Shown: positions 1-13,155 of the stretch, one piece after another
How positions within the stretch are numbered: position 1 is the first letter of the stretch
Layout of the letters: every line of letters begins with the position of its first letter
NCBI GenBank assembly: GCA_024529925.1
Contig: JAFEUB010001215.1
Location: 558,001-622,000, forward strand
DNA: 64,000 bases
Source of the DNA: Ophthalmolycus amberensis
Lineage: Eukaryota > Chordata > Actinopteri > Perciformes > Zoarcidae
Direction: 5' to 3'
The notes under the pieces: generated by a model
Databases searched by the model: none
What the model was told of the DNA's origin: nothing
The model's input: the letters and a program-made list of their open reading frames with translations, nothing else
Made by a program: the position numbers and the translations under genes

Positions 1-194
1 TGTCTTGCAGCAGGGGTCACCAACACATTACAGGCCCGCCATGTGCTCTACCAATGCACACAAATGCCCTGTGATAACGTAGAGAAACAAAGAACTGCTG
101 CCTTTCTAAAAAGATGTAAAGTTGTCTGTGCAGACTGACCGTGTTTAACAATTTAAAGATGCTATATACTACATTGGGAGCTCTTAACGGCTCT

Positions 195-455
195 CAACAA
201 GGCAACGGCAGAGTCGGCTGCTTGCAGCTAACGGTGCTAACAACGACACCAGTGCGGACAGAGCTAATAGTGTTTACTTGAGGGGGAACTTGCTAAACTT
301 CTGCTACTGTGGTGGGCTGTAACCGTCGTAGGAGCGCAGTGAATAGCGGCACGGCTCAAAATTCAAAATACAGAAAAGCTCTGATTACAACACGCACGGA
401 GGGAGTGTGGCTTCATTCTCTGCTCAGGTAGACATTACTGCAGCGACACCTGTGG
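195..455. repeat. Dispersed repeat family 2, copy 1
   Basis: It shares blocks with 8,745-9,035: a GGACAGAGCTAATAGTGTTT versus GACAGAGCTTACTCTGTTT word, the CTGAGGGGGAAC-type word, and the ATTACAACACGCACGGAGGG versus ATTATAACACACACAGAGGG word. Both then read CTTCATTC and a GGTAGACATTACT-like end. No coding capacity is visible. Confidence 0.55.
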
Positions 456-1336
456 TTAGTGTTGGTAACAGCAAGGGTGGTGTTAACAGCAAACGCTCCT
501 TCAGCAGCTACTTTGTCAGACTTACAAGAAATGAGCAACAAGTGTATCTGATGATTGATGAATCCACTGTATTAATGTAATGGAAACAAGCTGTTTCATG
601 AACTCAGGGCCAATTGAATGTTCCCTTGAGTTTTAAGAGCTACACACACACACGCACGAACACACCATCGCAGCCAGTCTTCCATCCCTCTGCAGGTCAC
701 ATGCCTTTGATTTTTTTTTTTCATTTGACCCTGAGGGTTCAGCGAACGTGTGTCTGAAAGGAGAGAGGAAGAACAACTCGGTTGAATTCAGGCAACAATC
801 ATCTGCTGAGGTGACTCGTGCTCTAGCAAATAACTCAGGGCCTCGTCTTCCAGGCCTTCCAGGTTTCAGGCAGCTGTGAGGTGGAAGGTGAGCCTCAGAC
901 AGACAGCCACACAGCCACAGTATTATTCCGCAAATGTGTTTGCATTCTAGTGTGTTTGTGCAAACAAGCATGCATTTGTCAAAGTATGACGTGTGATTCA
1001 CTGACATCCAATCTTACTGCTTATTCTCTGGCTTCGGTATCAAATAGTTGTATTTGACAGGCTACTAAATGCTGCCAAGATAGATTTGCGGGTGGATACT
1101 GTGCAATGTATCTGTCAGTGTATCACCTCGGCTCGACGACATATTAACAAGAGTGTTTGCAACTTGAGAAAAAAGTAAACCGCTTTGAAATTAAATCTGG
1201 CTGTGGATGATCTCTGAACAGTTGACCTGAAAGCTGTTTTTTTGGCAATGAGTAATGTTTGACCTGAGAACAGACGTGTGGCTGCAGGAAGTATCAGCAC
1301 TCACAGGTCAGGGTGAGGGCAAAGTAAACTCCTCTA

Positions 1337-1337
<1 letters not shown>

Positions 1338-1367
<30 letters not shown>
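1338..1367. repeat. (TG)15 microsatellite
   Basis: Fifteen uninterrupted TG units. An open frame reading VCVCVC through it is an artefact. Confidence 0.97.
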
Positions 1368-1368
<1 letters not shown>

Positions 1369-1754
1369 TTGGGTGAGTTTGGGTCACAACCTTCTGCCAG
1401 GGCACATGTTAAAGCCTGAACCCCTACATGAAGGCTGCAGGGACTTTTTTTCTAAAAGAAGGTTTGGGAGGCTCACAAATCAGGTGACAAATGTGGAATG
1501 TTTTTTAAGTCAAATATCAAGACAGACTGGGCTTTTCTCTTTTCACCAAATAGTTCATGTTTGAGTCATCTCAGAGCAGCTTCAAAATGCTAACTTTTCA
1601 AATGCCATACTTGTGTTTTTGACCCAGTCACTTCAAATCACCTATGTCCAAGTCCACACCCTAAATGTTCACATCAGTATTGTCACGTCAAAGTTATAAA
1701 TGATGTTGGAGTGAACATGTGAAAAGACTGAATTTAGTCATTTCTCACATGTGG

Positions 1755-1870
1755 GGCTGGACTTAGGTAAAGCGGTGCTTTGAGCAAAATGCTAATGTTC
1801 GACCATCTTAGTTTAGCGTGTTAGCGCGCTAACATTTGCTAACTAACACTAAATGCAACGCAAGTGCAGC
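1755..1870. repeat. Short fragment of the GCTAACATGCT-type repeat
   Basis: The stretch has TTTAGCGTGTTAGCGCGCTA, ACATTTGCTAACTAACACTA and a GCGGTGCTTTGAGC block, related to the longer copies at 2.7, 15.1, 39.6 and 47.0 kb. It is probably a truncated, degraded copy. Confidence 0.45.
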
Positions 1871-2654
1871 AGAGGCTGACGGGAATGTAATTTGTTTTGC
1901 AAATCAAACCAATATATTGGACTACTTTTAACCTCATGAAGGTGTTAGGTGTAAAGCTAAATCATCCCCACATTTAACACTACGTTCTTCTCCAGTCGAG
2001 GATCTAACATTGTGAACACGGCAGTAAGAAAAGTCTATACACTTGGTGCGTGCAAATGTATTGCCTCTAAAAAATATCATTTTGACAAAAGAATAAAGGC
2101 TACTTAATGTTCACTATGACTGCTTACCTATCTCGAAGAGGTACTGTACTGTACTTCATCTGTACTACAGAATAAAACTGTTGCACTTACAGGTTTAATT
2201 AAAGAGCCTGTCCACGGTCATTTTCAGCCCTGAGTTAAGCCTCCCATGAAAAGCTTCCTCTGACTGCATACATAGGCTTAGCAGTCCATAACCACTACCA
2301 CGGCCTTGCGTGTAACCTTTGCCCCTCCATTTTCCTGGAACACACTGTATAGCACAGTGTATGAAGAGAGATGTTCAGCATGTGACTCTCATCATCACAG
2401 CTTCTGCTGAGGTGGTATAAGGGTGACAGCAGAGGCTGAATATTAGAGCGTCTGTGACCAACTTGCCCTGCAGTTGTTTTGACTGTGAATAAAAATGGAT
2501 GACCCTAGCTGACAAACAAATCTACTGAAATCTTGGTGGGGGAAGGCCATGAACTCTTAGGAACAGCTGTAACTTAAAAAAAATATATGTTTTTTTGATG
2601 TGCTTCCTCTCCATATTTATATCTGGGGAAGTTCATGTCTCTGTTCTTGTCTTT

Positions 2655-2935
2655 ATTGTAACAGGCTATGGCGTAACAGGCTATGGCTAAGTCTTCAGCC
2701 ATGCTAGCAGCTCGGTGAGGCTGCACTTAGCCACAGCGCTTTACATCAGCATGCTCTCAATGACTATGCTAACATGCTGATTATGTTTGCCATTTTTTGT
2801 TTAGCGTGCCAACATTTGTTAATTAGCACAAAGGGCAAAGGACAGCTGAAACAGATATTTGGCAATTAACCTAAATGCATTTTTGATTTGATGGTGGTGC
2901 ATTTCATCCAATAGTTGTCAAGGCGCTTACATTTA
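2655..2935. repeat. Dispersed repeat with GCTAACATGCTGA words, copy A
   Basis: Features are CCATGCTAGCAGCTCGGTGA, GAGGCTGCACTTAG and TATGCTAACATGCTGA, followed by a TTTGATGGTGGTGC block. The same order of words recurs at 39.6 kb, and related blocks occur at 15.1 and 47.0 kb. This looks like the 3' part of an old fish retroelement. A small direct duplication, AACAGGCTATGGC, sits at its left edge. Confidence 0.6.
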
Positions 2936-3150
2936 AAACTAGTAAGTGATGACTTTGACCATCATCTTTGACCACTTATCCACAGTAGATAAAATACATT
3001 GTAAACATGAAGATAGCTTGGATTTATCTCAAACAACATATTGATATCAAGCAACTTCCCCTACTCTTTTTGGGCTCTTTGGAAAAACTGCACACTCCCT
3101 CAACCAAGAATACTCTCCAACTTTCATTTTGGAGAAGTTGTTACACAAGC

Positions 3151-3188
3151 GCACACACACGCATACACACACACACACACACACACAA
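3151..3188. repeat. (AC)n microsatellite
   Basis: AC units interrupted once by GCAT near 3,161. Confidence 0.95.
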
Positions 3189-4027
3189 CCCACACTCAGG
3201 CCTGTGAGCTGCCCAGTGCCACCACAACCACAGTTGGGAGTCCAGTTCAGCGAGAGGGAAGCGCATCTCGTTCACTTCCATTGCCCACATTGATCCTGGC
3301 TGTCTCAGGTTACCCGGAGAGATGATTTACAGATGTTAAAACCCCACATTTGCAGTTTCAGCTTCATGCTGCAGTGGATTTTTGTCAGCATTTTGCGGAG
3401 CGGTATGATAAGCATTAGTCATTGTGACTGGTTTGCTAAGTTGAAGATAGACACTGTTGGCCATTCTTTTGAAGTATAATTAACCGTGTGTTCTTTGCTT
3501 TTTAAATATTTTATATTAATAAGTATATGACTGGTGAGCAAGTCTGTCTGTTGCAGGAATTCAACTTGCAACATTTTACTAATAGCACAACCAGAGCAAC
3601 CCTGCAATATATACAGGTTATTAGCTTATCTTTCCTTGCTGTGTGCCATGAGTAGGAGACACCGCAAGTTGAGAGATGAACAGACAGATATGAAGTTCTC
3701 TGAGGGTATGAGACAAATACAGAGATGAAGAATTAAGTCAGACGTCTGCACAGTTTTCTTTATATGAATTTCTGTGGTAGGGTCACTGATGGCCCACACA
3801 TTTAGCAGGTCCATGCACTTTCACATTCGCCCACACACACACACAGCCTGAAGTTACTACTTCCCACACACTTTCACTGTTGAAGCAGCTCTTTTATCTG
3901 GTTTGTAGTTAGTAACTAGCGTTTAGAACCATGCAACACAGGCAAAGAGGACAACTGACGAAATTTGGCATCGATCCGATCAACGGAAGCAAAACCAGCA
4001 CCTAGGCTTTGCACTGGTGAAGCACTG

Positions 4028-4073
4028 GCGTGTGTGCGTGCGTGTGTGTGTGCGTGCGTGTGTGTGTGCGTGC

Positions 4074-4108
<35 letters not shown>
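4028..4108. repeat. Compound (TG/CG)n-(GA)n microsatellite
   Basis: TG units with regular GTGCGTGCGT interruptions, then a pure TG run, then GA repeats ending near 4,108. The alternating purine-pyrimidine run could adopt Z-DNA. Confidence 0.95.
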
Positions 4109-4490
4109 GAAACAGCGAGTTCTAACAGAAAACAACATGTCTGTCTCCTGCCAAACCACAAGCAAATGTCACATCCAGTACATCACCGGTGAACGGAAAA
4201 CCACTGAACCAAGTTCTCTTTCTCACAAATAAACAAATATATTTCACTTATTTAAAATTCATAGAGACACGTTGGATTTGGATGGTTCCTCGAAGAAAAA
4301 AAGCTCAGAAAAACATGTTTTCAGTAAGAATTATTCGATATTAAATAACTGTCACAGGGGAAGCAAATCAACATGGTCAGCACCAGCCACCTATCTGCCG
4401 TCTGGACATTAACCATCTGTCCACACAGTCCACAGTGAAACCAACAAGACACACCTGTGTGCATTTGAGCCTGATCCAAAAGCATGCCCT

Positions 4491-4505
4491 CCCCCCCCCC
4501 CCCCC
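4491..4505. repeat. Poly-C run (15 bases)
   Basis: Fifteen consecutive C followed by a T run. Confidence 0.95.
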
Positions 4506-7261
4506 TTTTTATATGACTGATGATGATGCATTTAGGCTGTGATAAGCTGTAATGTGGCTGGATTGGTCAATCATTAACTGTAATTAAGCTGTAGGGTCAC
4601 ACGTAAGCAAATGTACTTTGGGTTTGCTTCAAGTGCACTGGCACAAAGGGCAGTCGCCTGTGCACAATCGACTGACAGATGGACGAAGAATCAAACTCAA
4701 TGCTATCGGCACGTTCAAAGTTCAGGTATAAATTGCAGCAAACCGTTTTTGCTGCTTAAGTTTGCCTTTTTATTTTTCCTAAATCAAATAAACTCTTCCG
4801 TCAGGCTTAATGTTGTAAGAACCGCTTTTTAGTTTGTATGTTTAATATCTATTATATTAAAAAACACATTTAGGCTAGTTTGTGAGTGAAACTCTTCATG
4901 TATACATTCTGCATGACGATATGGAATGTTGACTTATCGTGCAATTTATTACGCGTCTGTTGTTGTTTTTCTACATCCACCTGCAAAGATTCAAACTCTG
5001 TCCTTCTGCAGAAGCGAGCTTGTGTACTTATCAGCAGCAACTGACAATTCGTAATCTAACTCAATACAATTAGCTGTAAATGATCTATATGCAATAATTT
5101 CACTTACATCTACAGTATGAGAAAGAAGTGCTACCTTCAGTGATTTAAAAAAAATCTTTAAACGTTAAGCTAAAAGTGATTCAGCCAAGTAGGTTGGCTT
5201 GCATTTTTTTGTTGAGCAATTATGGTAGTTGTCTTTTTCTTTTTTAAATGGCTTTTGATTGTGGCCGAAGTGAGGTGATGTATTTTGTTAATCCTTGCTG
5301 TGTTGTTACTGCTCAAGATAAAAGCAACACTTTCCAGTTCACTGATGTGTTGTTTTACATTCCTTTAAATTATATTTGCTCGCGTCACTGTTCGGAAGAA
5401 TTGGCCTCTCTTATCTGTTTTCAGTGTGACCAAGGTTGTCACAGAGAGCCTGTTGTTTTCAGAGGAAGGATTACTGTAAGCAACGCAGTCATAATGGGTT
5501 ACAGCTGTCACTCACCAATGTTTTGTCGGCACATTGATTACGGATCAGTTTTCCTTGCTTCAAGGATACATCTTCCAACATTTATTCTCTTATTGTCAAC
5601 CGATCCCACCAAAACACCAAAACCAACAACATGTTAGTCTGATCTTCTTAATCTTCGGGAAGTTACACTCACCTAGTCTGTCCAAGCCCATTCACTCGTA
5701 ATGCAGAAATAAATCTTTGAAACAAGTCCCAAATATTCACTTTTCATTTTAAAGAACGATTTTCGAATGCATTAGTGCACTGTCATTATTAAACACTTTG
5801 GAATTGTACATTTCTGCAATGCACAGATATGTTGAATGTGTTTTGTTGTTGTTGGTTTGTTTCTGTAGATGTTTTTGCATTCGGGCAGAGCAAATTACGT
5901 ATTCTATGAAGTGTCCGTTATTGAATATTATATGGTTATTATTACGTGGTATAATAATGAGTATCAAGACTGAGAAAGTCCACAAAGTGGTTTGCAGACA
6001 ATAGTAAGAAACAGTTTTGTCTACAGGCTGCAGTGGATGGTGAGTCTTAAAGTGCTATCGCCACTTCCACTATTTTACCAGCTAACCACACAGATTGCAA
6101 TCGGACCACTGACTGATATGCATCTATCTGCCAAAGAGATCAGTCCACAAACTTACAGGCCACAGCAACAATTTAACCATAATATGACTGCTGGCTGTTG
6201 TTCATTTCCCAACCTGTCTGTCACTCAGGCCATTTCTGCAACTGAGTGAATTCGGATCTTCCTCCATGGCTCCAAAGAGGCCCATAAAATGAGCCATAAT
6301 TGTTCTGTAGATGAGCGATGAGGTTATGTCCTCGGGTGTATAAATATATCTTTATATGAGAGCATGGTCGGTAATGAGCAGTCATTATGATAGGGGGCTG
6401 TCTTAGATTGCACACTGAGTCACATCCCAAGGGACACACAGCGCTGGCAGTTTTCTCTCTGGCCCACAAATGGATGGAAGGAAAGGGAAGGAAAGAAGGA
6501 AAGCAAACAGAGAAAAGAAAGCTGAAGCTTGTCCCTGCTCTGACAGACAAAGGGAGATAAATGGAGAGGAGTTAGACACGGACAGAAAGAAAAGGCAGAG
6601 AAAGAAATAGAGAAATCCTACCACACAACTACAGGAATGTCTTGGCTTTCAAGAGAAGGAGAGGGAGGACTGGCGTGTTTGGCAGCAACAGCCTCTAAAT
6701 CAAACACGAGCTCCAGCGAGGGGGAAACCACAGCAAGGAAACCGTGACTTAGATTTTGTTGTTATCGGTGTCGGCTCTCCTATCTTGTGCTCCACTACTG
6801 AGGTTCTTGTGCAGTGATTTTACATTTACACACTTCTCTGGAGTCTGATAAAACCATAAGGCCACAATTATCATTTTCAACACCACAGCACACACACACA
6901 CACACAGATTAACACAGCAGCCGCTGCCTCTCCTCACGAAAACGTACAGCAAGCCGACACCACAGAGCACACTCTGAACCCTCAACCACATGCACTCTTG
7001 TACCTAAAATAGTTAAAGAACAAATATTCAGAGTTTGTCTTGTAGTCTATGTATTCCCCCTGTTTCTGTAAATTGTGTTTTACTGCATTTTGCCATCATA
7101 CTAAAGGGCCCTGCAATTAAAGGTGCATTCATCTATATTTTTACAATAACAATCATTTAAATGAGTGTCAAGTGAGAGTGATTGTGTCAAACCCTGGCAA
7201 GGATTCCAGCCGCAGCAGGTAGCTTTTTATAAAGCTCTGATAAAACTGACCGTGCAGACAA

Positions 7262-7400
7262 AGTTAGAGGTTTGCTAATGAACAGAGCAGAGCATTTAGC
7301 TGCTAAAGGGACAGACAGTTTCCTCAGGAGTTGATTTAACCAACGTGTTACACAGCAGTTTAAAAGCAGAGTGAATGTGATTCAATCAAGATATTGAAGT
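7262..7400. repeat. Dispersed repeat family 3, copy 2 (partial)
   Basis: It has GAGCATTTAGCTGCTAAAGG, TTTCCTCAGGAGTTGATTTA and AAAAGCAGAGTGAATGTGAT. These align with the right half of 12,345-12,600. Confidence 0.5.
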
Positions 7401-8744
7401 TTAACTAAGGTGATAATATGTCAACGTTGCACTGCCATCAAGTATCCCAAAAAAATCAATTAATACAGGTTTACTGAATCACCACCAGTTGAGCTATGGA
7501 GCATACTTGTATCTTTTGGAAGCATGGTCTCTCTAAAACGACATTCCACTACAACACAACTACATTGTCAATTTACAATTTTTGGGAAACATATTTTCTC
7601 TTCGGTTACATTAGTTTTTTTTTGCAAGACAAATACGTTTCTAATCCACAGAGGAGGTTGAAGTGGATTGCTGGGTCAAACAAACACAGGACTTCCACCC
7701 CAGGGTTTGTGTCTCGTGTGAGACGGGGTTGGTTTAGGACAGCAGGTGTCCATTTCCTTTGTATCTCCTACTAGCAAGGGCAAAAAGATGCATGTGCGTG
7801 ACGTGATACTCGTGATGGCTAACTGCTCATCTGCATATGTGGGTTTACTACATTACCGACAGTAATGTAGATGAGTAATTCATGGAAGCCATAAAACACA
7901 AAGAAAAACAGGTGACATTAGGACATCTAATCAGTTGCAAGTACGTCCTGTGCCGCACTTGCCCCACTCAATGGTAAATAATTAACTGGCATTTACAGCA
8001 GAGACTGGCCATAACTGTGAAATGGCATGATCTAAAACATCTCTTAATCTCTTCACTTTACTTTCAGTAATATTCAAGACTGTGTAGTAAAAAAAGCCAC
8101 ACAAACATTCCAGGAAAGAGGACCACAAATGCCTTTAGGTCTACTGATGGCCAGTCATCTGGGACAGTTTCTCATTAAACCACCTTTTCATCATGTTGTT
8201 AGCCCTAAGGGAGGCCTTTTTCCTCATCTGGGTCAATCCATAAAAGGAGGGAGTAGTTTTATCACTGCCCTCTCTAATGTCCAGTGTTGTTAAAAAACCC
8301 ATCCACCTCCGGATTACTGGTCCACTTCAAAGGTAGTGGAGTAGCGCGAGGTCAGCGGTCAAACTGTTAGTCTTCCTCCCATCAGGAGTGCAGTCAGTGG
8401 GCCGTAGAGAAGGTAGATGGAGGGAGAGATAGGTGGAGATCTTATCAGGGCTGTGCTTGTTTTGTTAAAGGGAAAACTCAATCTCGACTCTCACATGTGA
8501 CCATGCAGAGGCATTATGGCACAAGTTTGTATGATAGACTTTCTGTGTGTATGTGACGTCTGGTAACCTTGTTTGTATTAAATTATTTAAAAAATGGACT
8601 AGATTACATGTTGGGTTTGTGTTAGAAGGGAGACAGATGTGACATTCATTGCTAAATTCGATACTTGGAGCATTTCTGTTGCCTTCACACGGAAATGCGT
8701 GTCAACACGGGGACAGCTGAGCCGGCCTAACAGTGATATCAGCG

Positions 8745-9035
8745 CAGGTCAACAGTTCAAACAACGGCAACGGTGCTGACAGAGCTTACTCTGTTTACCT
8801 GAGGGGGAACCGGAGGGTTGGCGCTACGCTTCCGCCATCATCGACGGCATCAGTCGGGACGATGTTATTAGCAGTAATTGTCGTATGAACTCAATGAGCC
8901 ATGAGCCATTAGCCAGCCAATGTGTTTTGCTGACCAAATATGTCAGCAAAACACAGAGAAACTCAGATTATAACACACACAGAGGGAGATCAACTTCATT
9001 CCATGCTAAGGTGGACATTACTACACGATATCTTT
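8745..9035. repeat. Dispersed repeat family 2, copy 2
   Basis: This is the partner of the element at 195-455, in the same orientation and with the same order of shared words. An insertion in the middle contains a near-tandem ATGAGCCATGAGCCATTAGC. Confidence 0.55.
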
Positions 9036-10262
9036 AAATAGCAAATAGTTGTTTGCTGCCATAATAATGCTCTGAATATTGTACAGAGAAGCTCTGTTTT
9101 TGTCTCAACTCATGAGGGAAATGTATGGCTCTTCGGCTGCTAAATGCTTAACTATGTTCACCATAGTCGCTAACTTTGTATTATCTGCTGTTTGGTTCTG
9201 AACCTGGTATTGTACACTGGGGTTTTGGAGCTTTTTGAGCCTCCTGCGGCTGCCAAAGACGCCGTGGAAGTGAACCAAAACAGCAAAGTTGCAGGTTGGA
9301 AAATCCACAGAGGTTTCCCCTCTTTGGGTTCAGCACTACCGAGAAACAGCTTTCACATTATGCATAGTAATTTGATCCATTGCTATTATGAAAATATTGA
9401 TTATAGCTCTAGGGAAAATGAATCAGATTACTTGCAGAATCCATGTTTTACCAGCAATGCCGATGTGTTTCATGAATCCATAAATTTAACATTGACCTTC
9501 CATACTAATTCCACGCAGTGTCTTCTATGTTTGTTATGTCCCATATGTCATTTTTATTCAACACTTTTGGGGACTTAGTTGAGCTAAGCTGAATGCAGAA
9601 AACACGGCTGAGAACACAAACAAGGCATCTATCCTAAGCTCAATAACATTCATCCAGGGTCAAACAAGGAAAATTGAACAACAACAGCTGGAACCTGCCG
9701 TGAATAACCATGAATTGTCTTTATTCTCACTTATTTTTGGAGCGTACAACTCAAACTAAAGTGGAACTGAACTGTTTGTCAGCCTGTTGTGAGACTTACT
9801 CCAACTCTATATATCTTTCAAATGTTCATCATCATTTAAGATAAAAACAAAAACATTTAAACTCATTTACTACATGTTGATGATTGCTTGACAAAATGAT
9901 TAATTGATGGTCAGAAAATCTAGAGATGACTGATGATCAGGTAATGATCATCAGGTAATGTTTCAACCCCAAAAACTGAGACCCTAACATTTTTGGAAGT
10001 GAGCCCCTCATATGCTCCGACCACCGTGCCATAAGTCATCTAATGGAAGGAAATCGTGGCGAGTATTGGGGCCCAAATCCATTCCTTGTCAAAACAGGAC
10101 ATACTGCAGCGGCCATTAAATTGGAAGGAATGTTGGGAGCGCGTCTCGTAATTTCTCTCTCTGTCTCTCTTGGCCTCCACCTCTCTCGTTTGCTTTTGGA
10201 AAGGCAAAATGAAAGACAGGCGCTGGTGTGCGTGCTTACAGCACTGATCCCTGAAGGCAAAA

Positions 10263-10289
10263 GTGTGTGTGTGTGTGTGTGAGAGAGAG
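10263..10289. repeat. (GT)n-(GA)n microsatellite
   Basis: About nine GT units followed by four GA units. Confidence 0.92.
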
Positions 10290-10982
10290 TGAATGTTCGG
10301 TGATGAAGGGCATTTGGAGGGGACAAGTAGCATATTTCACAGGCGAGACAGATCAAAGAGTGACCTCATGGTTTTTCTCTCTCTCTTTATGTTTGTCTAT
10401 CTACCTTTAATCGCTGGTTTTTGGGCAACTAATAAAGTCTGCTAATCCAATTAGGGCCTGCTTAGAGAGATGAAGTGGAGCCTCACGAGGAGAAAGAGCC
10501 AGAAAAAAAAAAGCAAGGCTGGAACATATCCAGCTTCAAGGGTGGAGCGAAAATCTTTCTTTCATTGTTATTCCCCTCACCGCTCGTCTTTGCTGTTTGA
10601 CAGGTGCTCAGGCACGAGGACAAGCTTTTATCTCCGACAGCTGTGTGAAGCAGGAGATCTCTTCAGGTCTCCAAGGTTCCCCATAAAAGTGATTTAAGGT
10701 GAAGTCACACACATGATGAAGACAGGCGGAAATAAGGGGTGAGACAACAGGGTGAAAGATGAGACTTCAACCTGAGATTAAAATGAAATGGATTAAGAAC
10801 ACTGAAGATTTTAAGTTTCATGTTAATCTTTGGATAGGCAGTATACAGTGGACCTTTTTTTCACACATGGGAGACATGCGAGGTATTTGATTTCCTGCCA
10901 AAAAAATATGCAAACGCCAGAATATTTTCCATACTGAGCAGCCACATATGGCTGATTAATAATAATGGAGCCAGTGCTGGCA

Positions 10983-10985
<3 letters not shown>

Positions 10986-11048
<63 letters not shown>
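10986..11048. repeat. (AT)n microsatellite, 63 bases, uninterrupted
   Basis: A perfect AT alternation. It is self-complementary and can extrude a cruciform. Tyr-Ile open frames read through it on both strands. Confidence 0.97.
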
Positions 11049-11049
<1 letters not shown>

Positions 11050-12344
11050 GCTCCACATGTATGCAATATGCTCAACATTCAGCCAATTTCTCTCTCTCTT
11101 TAACGTCAGTTACTTCCACCTTAAACTCTTTCGGGGAAGTTGGACTATACCTTCAACATAACACCGTTTTCTTTGAAGTGTGATCTGCATGAATACATCT
11201 CAACGTCAGAAAGCTAAGCAGTGTCTGTGTGAGCGTCTGAACACAGTGATTGGTGGTGGAATTGGCTGCGATGCGAGGGGCACCAGCTAAAATCTTGCTT
11301 TGGGCACCAAACTGGTCAGGGCCAGTTCTGCTCAAAGCCCTTCATTGTAGCTAAACTGTGTCAGATATTAAATTACCACGAGACAGAAAGTATAAAAATT
11401 ACCCAAACATGGCTTCAAAAGGTAACAGTAGTCAACTGCTTTTTGGTTATAAGCACAACAAGACGTTAAAGCTGACAATGTGGCACACATTGTCATCTTG
11501 CCACCAGCAGTTGCGTTTTGTTTGAGTTGTGCCATAATGACGTGTGTGATTTTACTACGACAAGGGTGTGGCTGTGCTTAACTTCGCCACACATGCACTC
11601 ACACAAACGAGCAGTGCCACACGGCTTGAGAGAGCCAGTCTGGTCAGTAAAATGTGGAACTCACTATACTAGTACCTGCTTTGTCCTCTTCTTCAGTCTG
11701 TGTCTGTTTTTGCATTTCAGGTTATAAAAACAGCTGCTGTATTACGTAGTAGCATATTATTTTATGCATTATTCAACCTGCTGATGTTTCTTTTGGTGCC
11801 CTTTGCTGACCGAATAAGGCCTAATCATTTTTGGTAGCCAATTTAGCAGATTACTAGCTCTATTTTATGCTTTGGTTTTGCATATGTGGAAGAAAACATG
11901 CACACAAACACATCAGAGGAACTGATTTTACTACTCGTGCTAACAGCCAAACTGGTCCAACCAGCAACTCAACTATTTCCCTCCAAACCTGCTGGGCGGA
12001 GACACAGGTGCAGAGGGTGTTGGCACGTTGCCCGCTCTGCTCTGCAGGCTGGGAACATTTCAACACAGATAGAGAGGTACTTTTCCAACCCAATGGTAAA
12101 GCCTGTCCGGGGGGGTAAACCACTACTGGGATCTGTGCCAGTGTTTTTCCTTGCATTCCTCGAGAAGATGTATGTTATAGAGAAGTTGTAGCAGAGAGGC
12201 AGTAATGAAAAACAATGCTTCAGGGTTTTATTATACCCTGATGTGATGCAAATAGAAATGAAGTAGTTTCTTCTTCATCTTTAAAGCTGCACCAATCCAT
12301 ATTTTACATCAACAATGGATATGTAACTAAGTATCACCTTACTC

Positions 12345-12600
12345 TGCAGTTCCCCTCAGCTCGAGTGTTTTAGCATCTTTCTGCTCATTGTTTTGGTTCA
12401 CTCATCCAGCCAGCTTTCACTGGGAAATAAGCGTTAATAAACCCACTGTAGCTACCTGCCCAGCACCAAATAACAGACAGACAACATTAACAACTAGCTG
12501 GTGAACATAGTGGAGCATTTAGCAGGTAAAGAGCCAGATATTTCTCTCCGGAGTTAGTGGAGACCAATCCCGAGCTAAAAGGAGAGTGACTATTAGACCT
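12345..12600. repeat. Dispersed repeat family 3, copy 1
   Basis: It contains GCTCATTGTTTTGGTTCACT, GAGCATTTAGCAGGTAAAGA, a TCCGGAGTTAGTGGAGACCA word and GCTAAAAGGAGAGTGA. The later blocks recur at 7,262-7,400 and the first block recurs at about 23.52 kb. This marks a moderately repeated fish element of unknown class. Confidence 0.55.
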
Positions 12601-13115
12601 ATATTTGCAAGGTAACAAGAAACATGATGACAAATGAATGCTAATGTTTGCTTTACGTGTAACTTTTCGACATTTTTGCCCCAACAACTTCACATGTTAA
12701 TGTCGTATGTAGGGCTTGTTCTGTTCCCCAAGTGGCCAAAACATGATTGCAGCCTTAATTTCTGATTTAGACTTACATATAGTGTACAGTTAACTATATA
12801 ACTGCACACCAGCCACAGCTGATGGAATAGCATCTGTTTAAAATCATGACACACAAACACCAGTTTCAACAAAAATGTATTTACTTCACGTATATATATA
12901 AAACACATAAGAGTCATCATGACTATTCCTGGCTTACGGTAATGAACTCCACCTCCCACATGTGCGTGATAGCTGGCCACTGCGATACACAAGCCGAGAT
13001 AAGATTACCCCCTCACACTCTCTGCCTGTCCTCCCTTGCTCCTCTGCACTTTACTCTGCCTTCCTCCCCCATTCTCTCTATATACCTCACCCAACTGCCT
13101 CCGTCTACTGTAACT

Positions 13116-13155
13116 CCCCCCCCCCCCCACACACACACACACACACACACACACA
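13116..13155. repeat. Poly-C run joined to (AC)n
   Basis: Thirteen C (13,116-13,128) run directly into about thirteen AC units. Confidence 0.95.

Larger units (their letters stand above)
1..10030. other. Gene-free stretch (1-10.0 kb)
   Basis: I find no exon here. Contents are the family-2 repeats (195-455 and 8,745-9,035), GCTAACATGCT-type repeats (1.76 and 2.66 kb), a family-3 fragment (7.26 kb) and microsatellites. A purine-rich stretch lies at 6.47-6.61 kb. Open frames of up to 129 codons (5,248-5,637) show no recognisable domain and no codon or splice support. Confidence 0.6.

Noticed and set aside
4017..4232. Open frames made of VCVCVC or HTHTHT (also at 1.34, 3.15, 3.98, 10.26, 13.1, 47.9 and 54.2 kb)
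   Set aside because: They are translations of CA/TG microsatellites and have no other coding evidence.
5248..5637. Cys/His-rich 129-codon frame that faintly resembles a B-box zinc finger (CSRHCSEELASLICFQCDQG)
   Set aside because: Cysteine spacing does not fit the B-box pattern, there is no RING or coiled coil nearby, and no splice or promoter context.
10823..11183. Open frames of alternating Tyr-Ile on both strands
   Set aside because: They are translations of the AT repeat.
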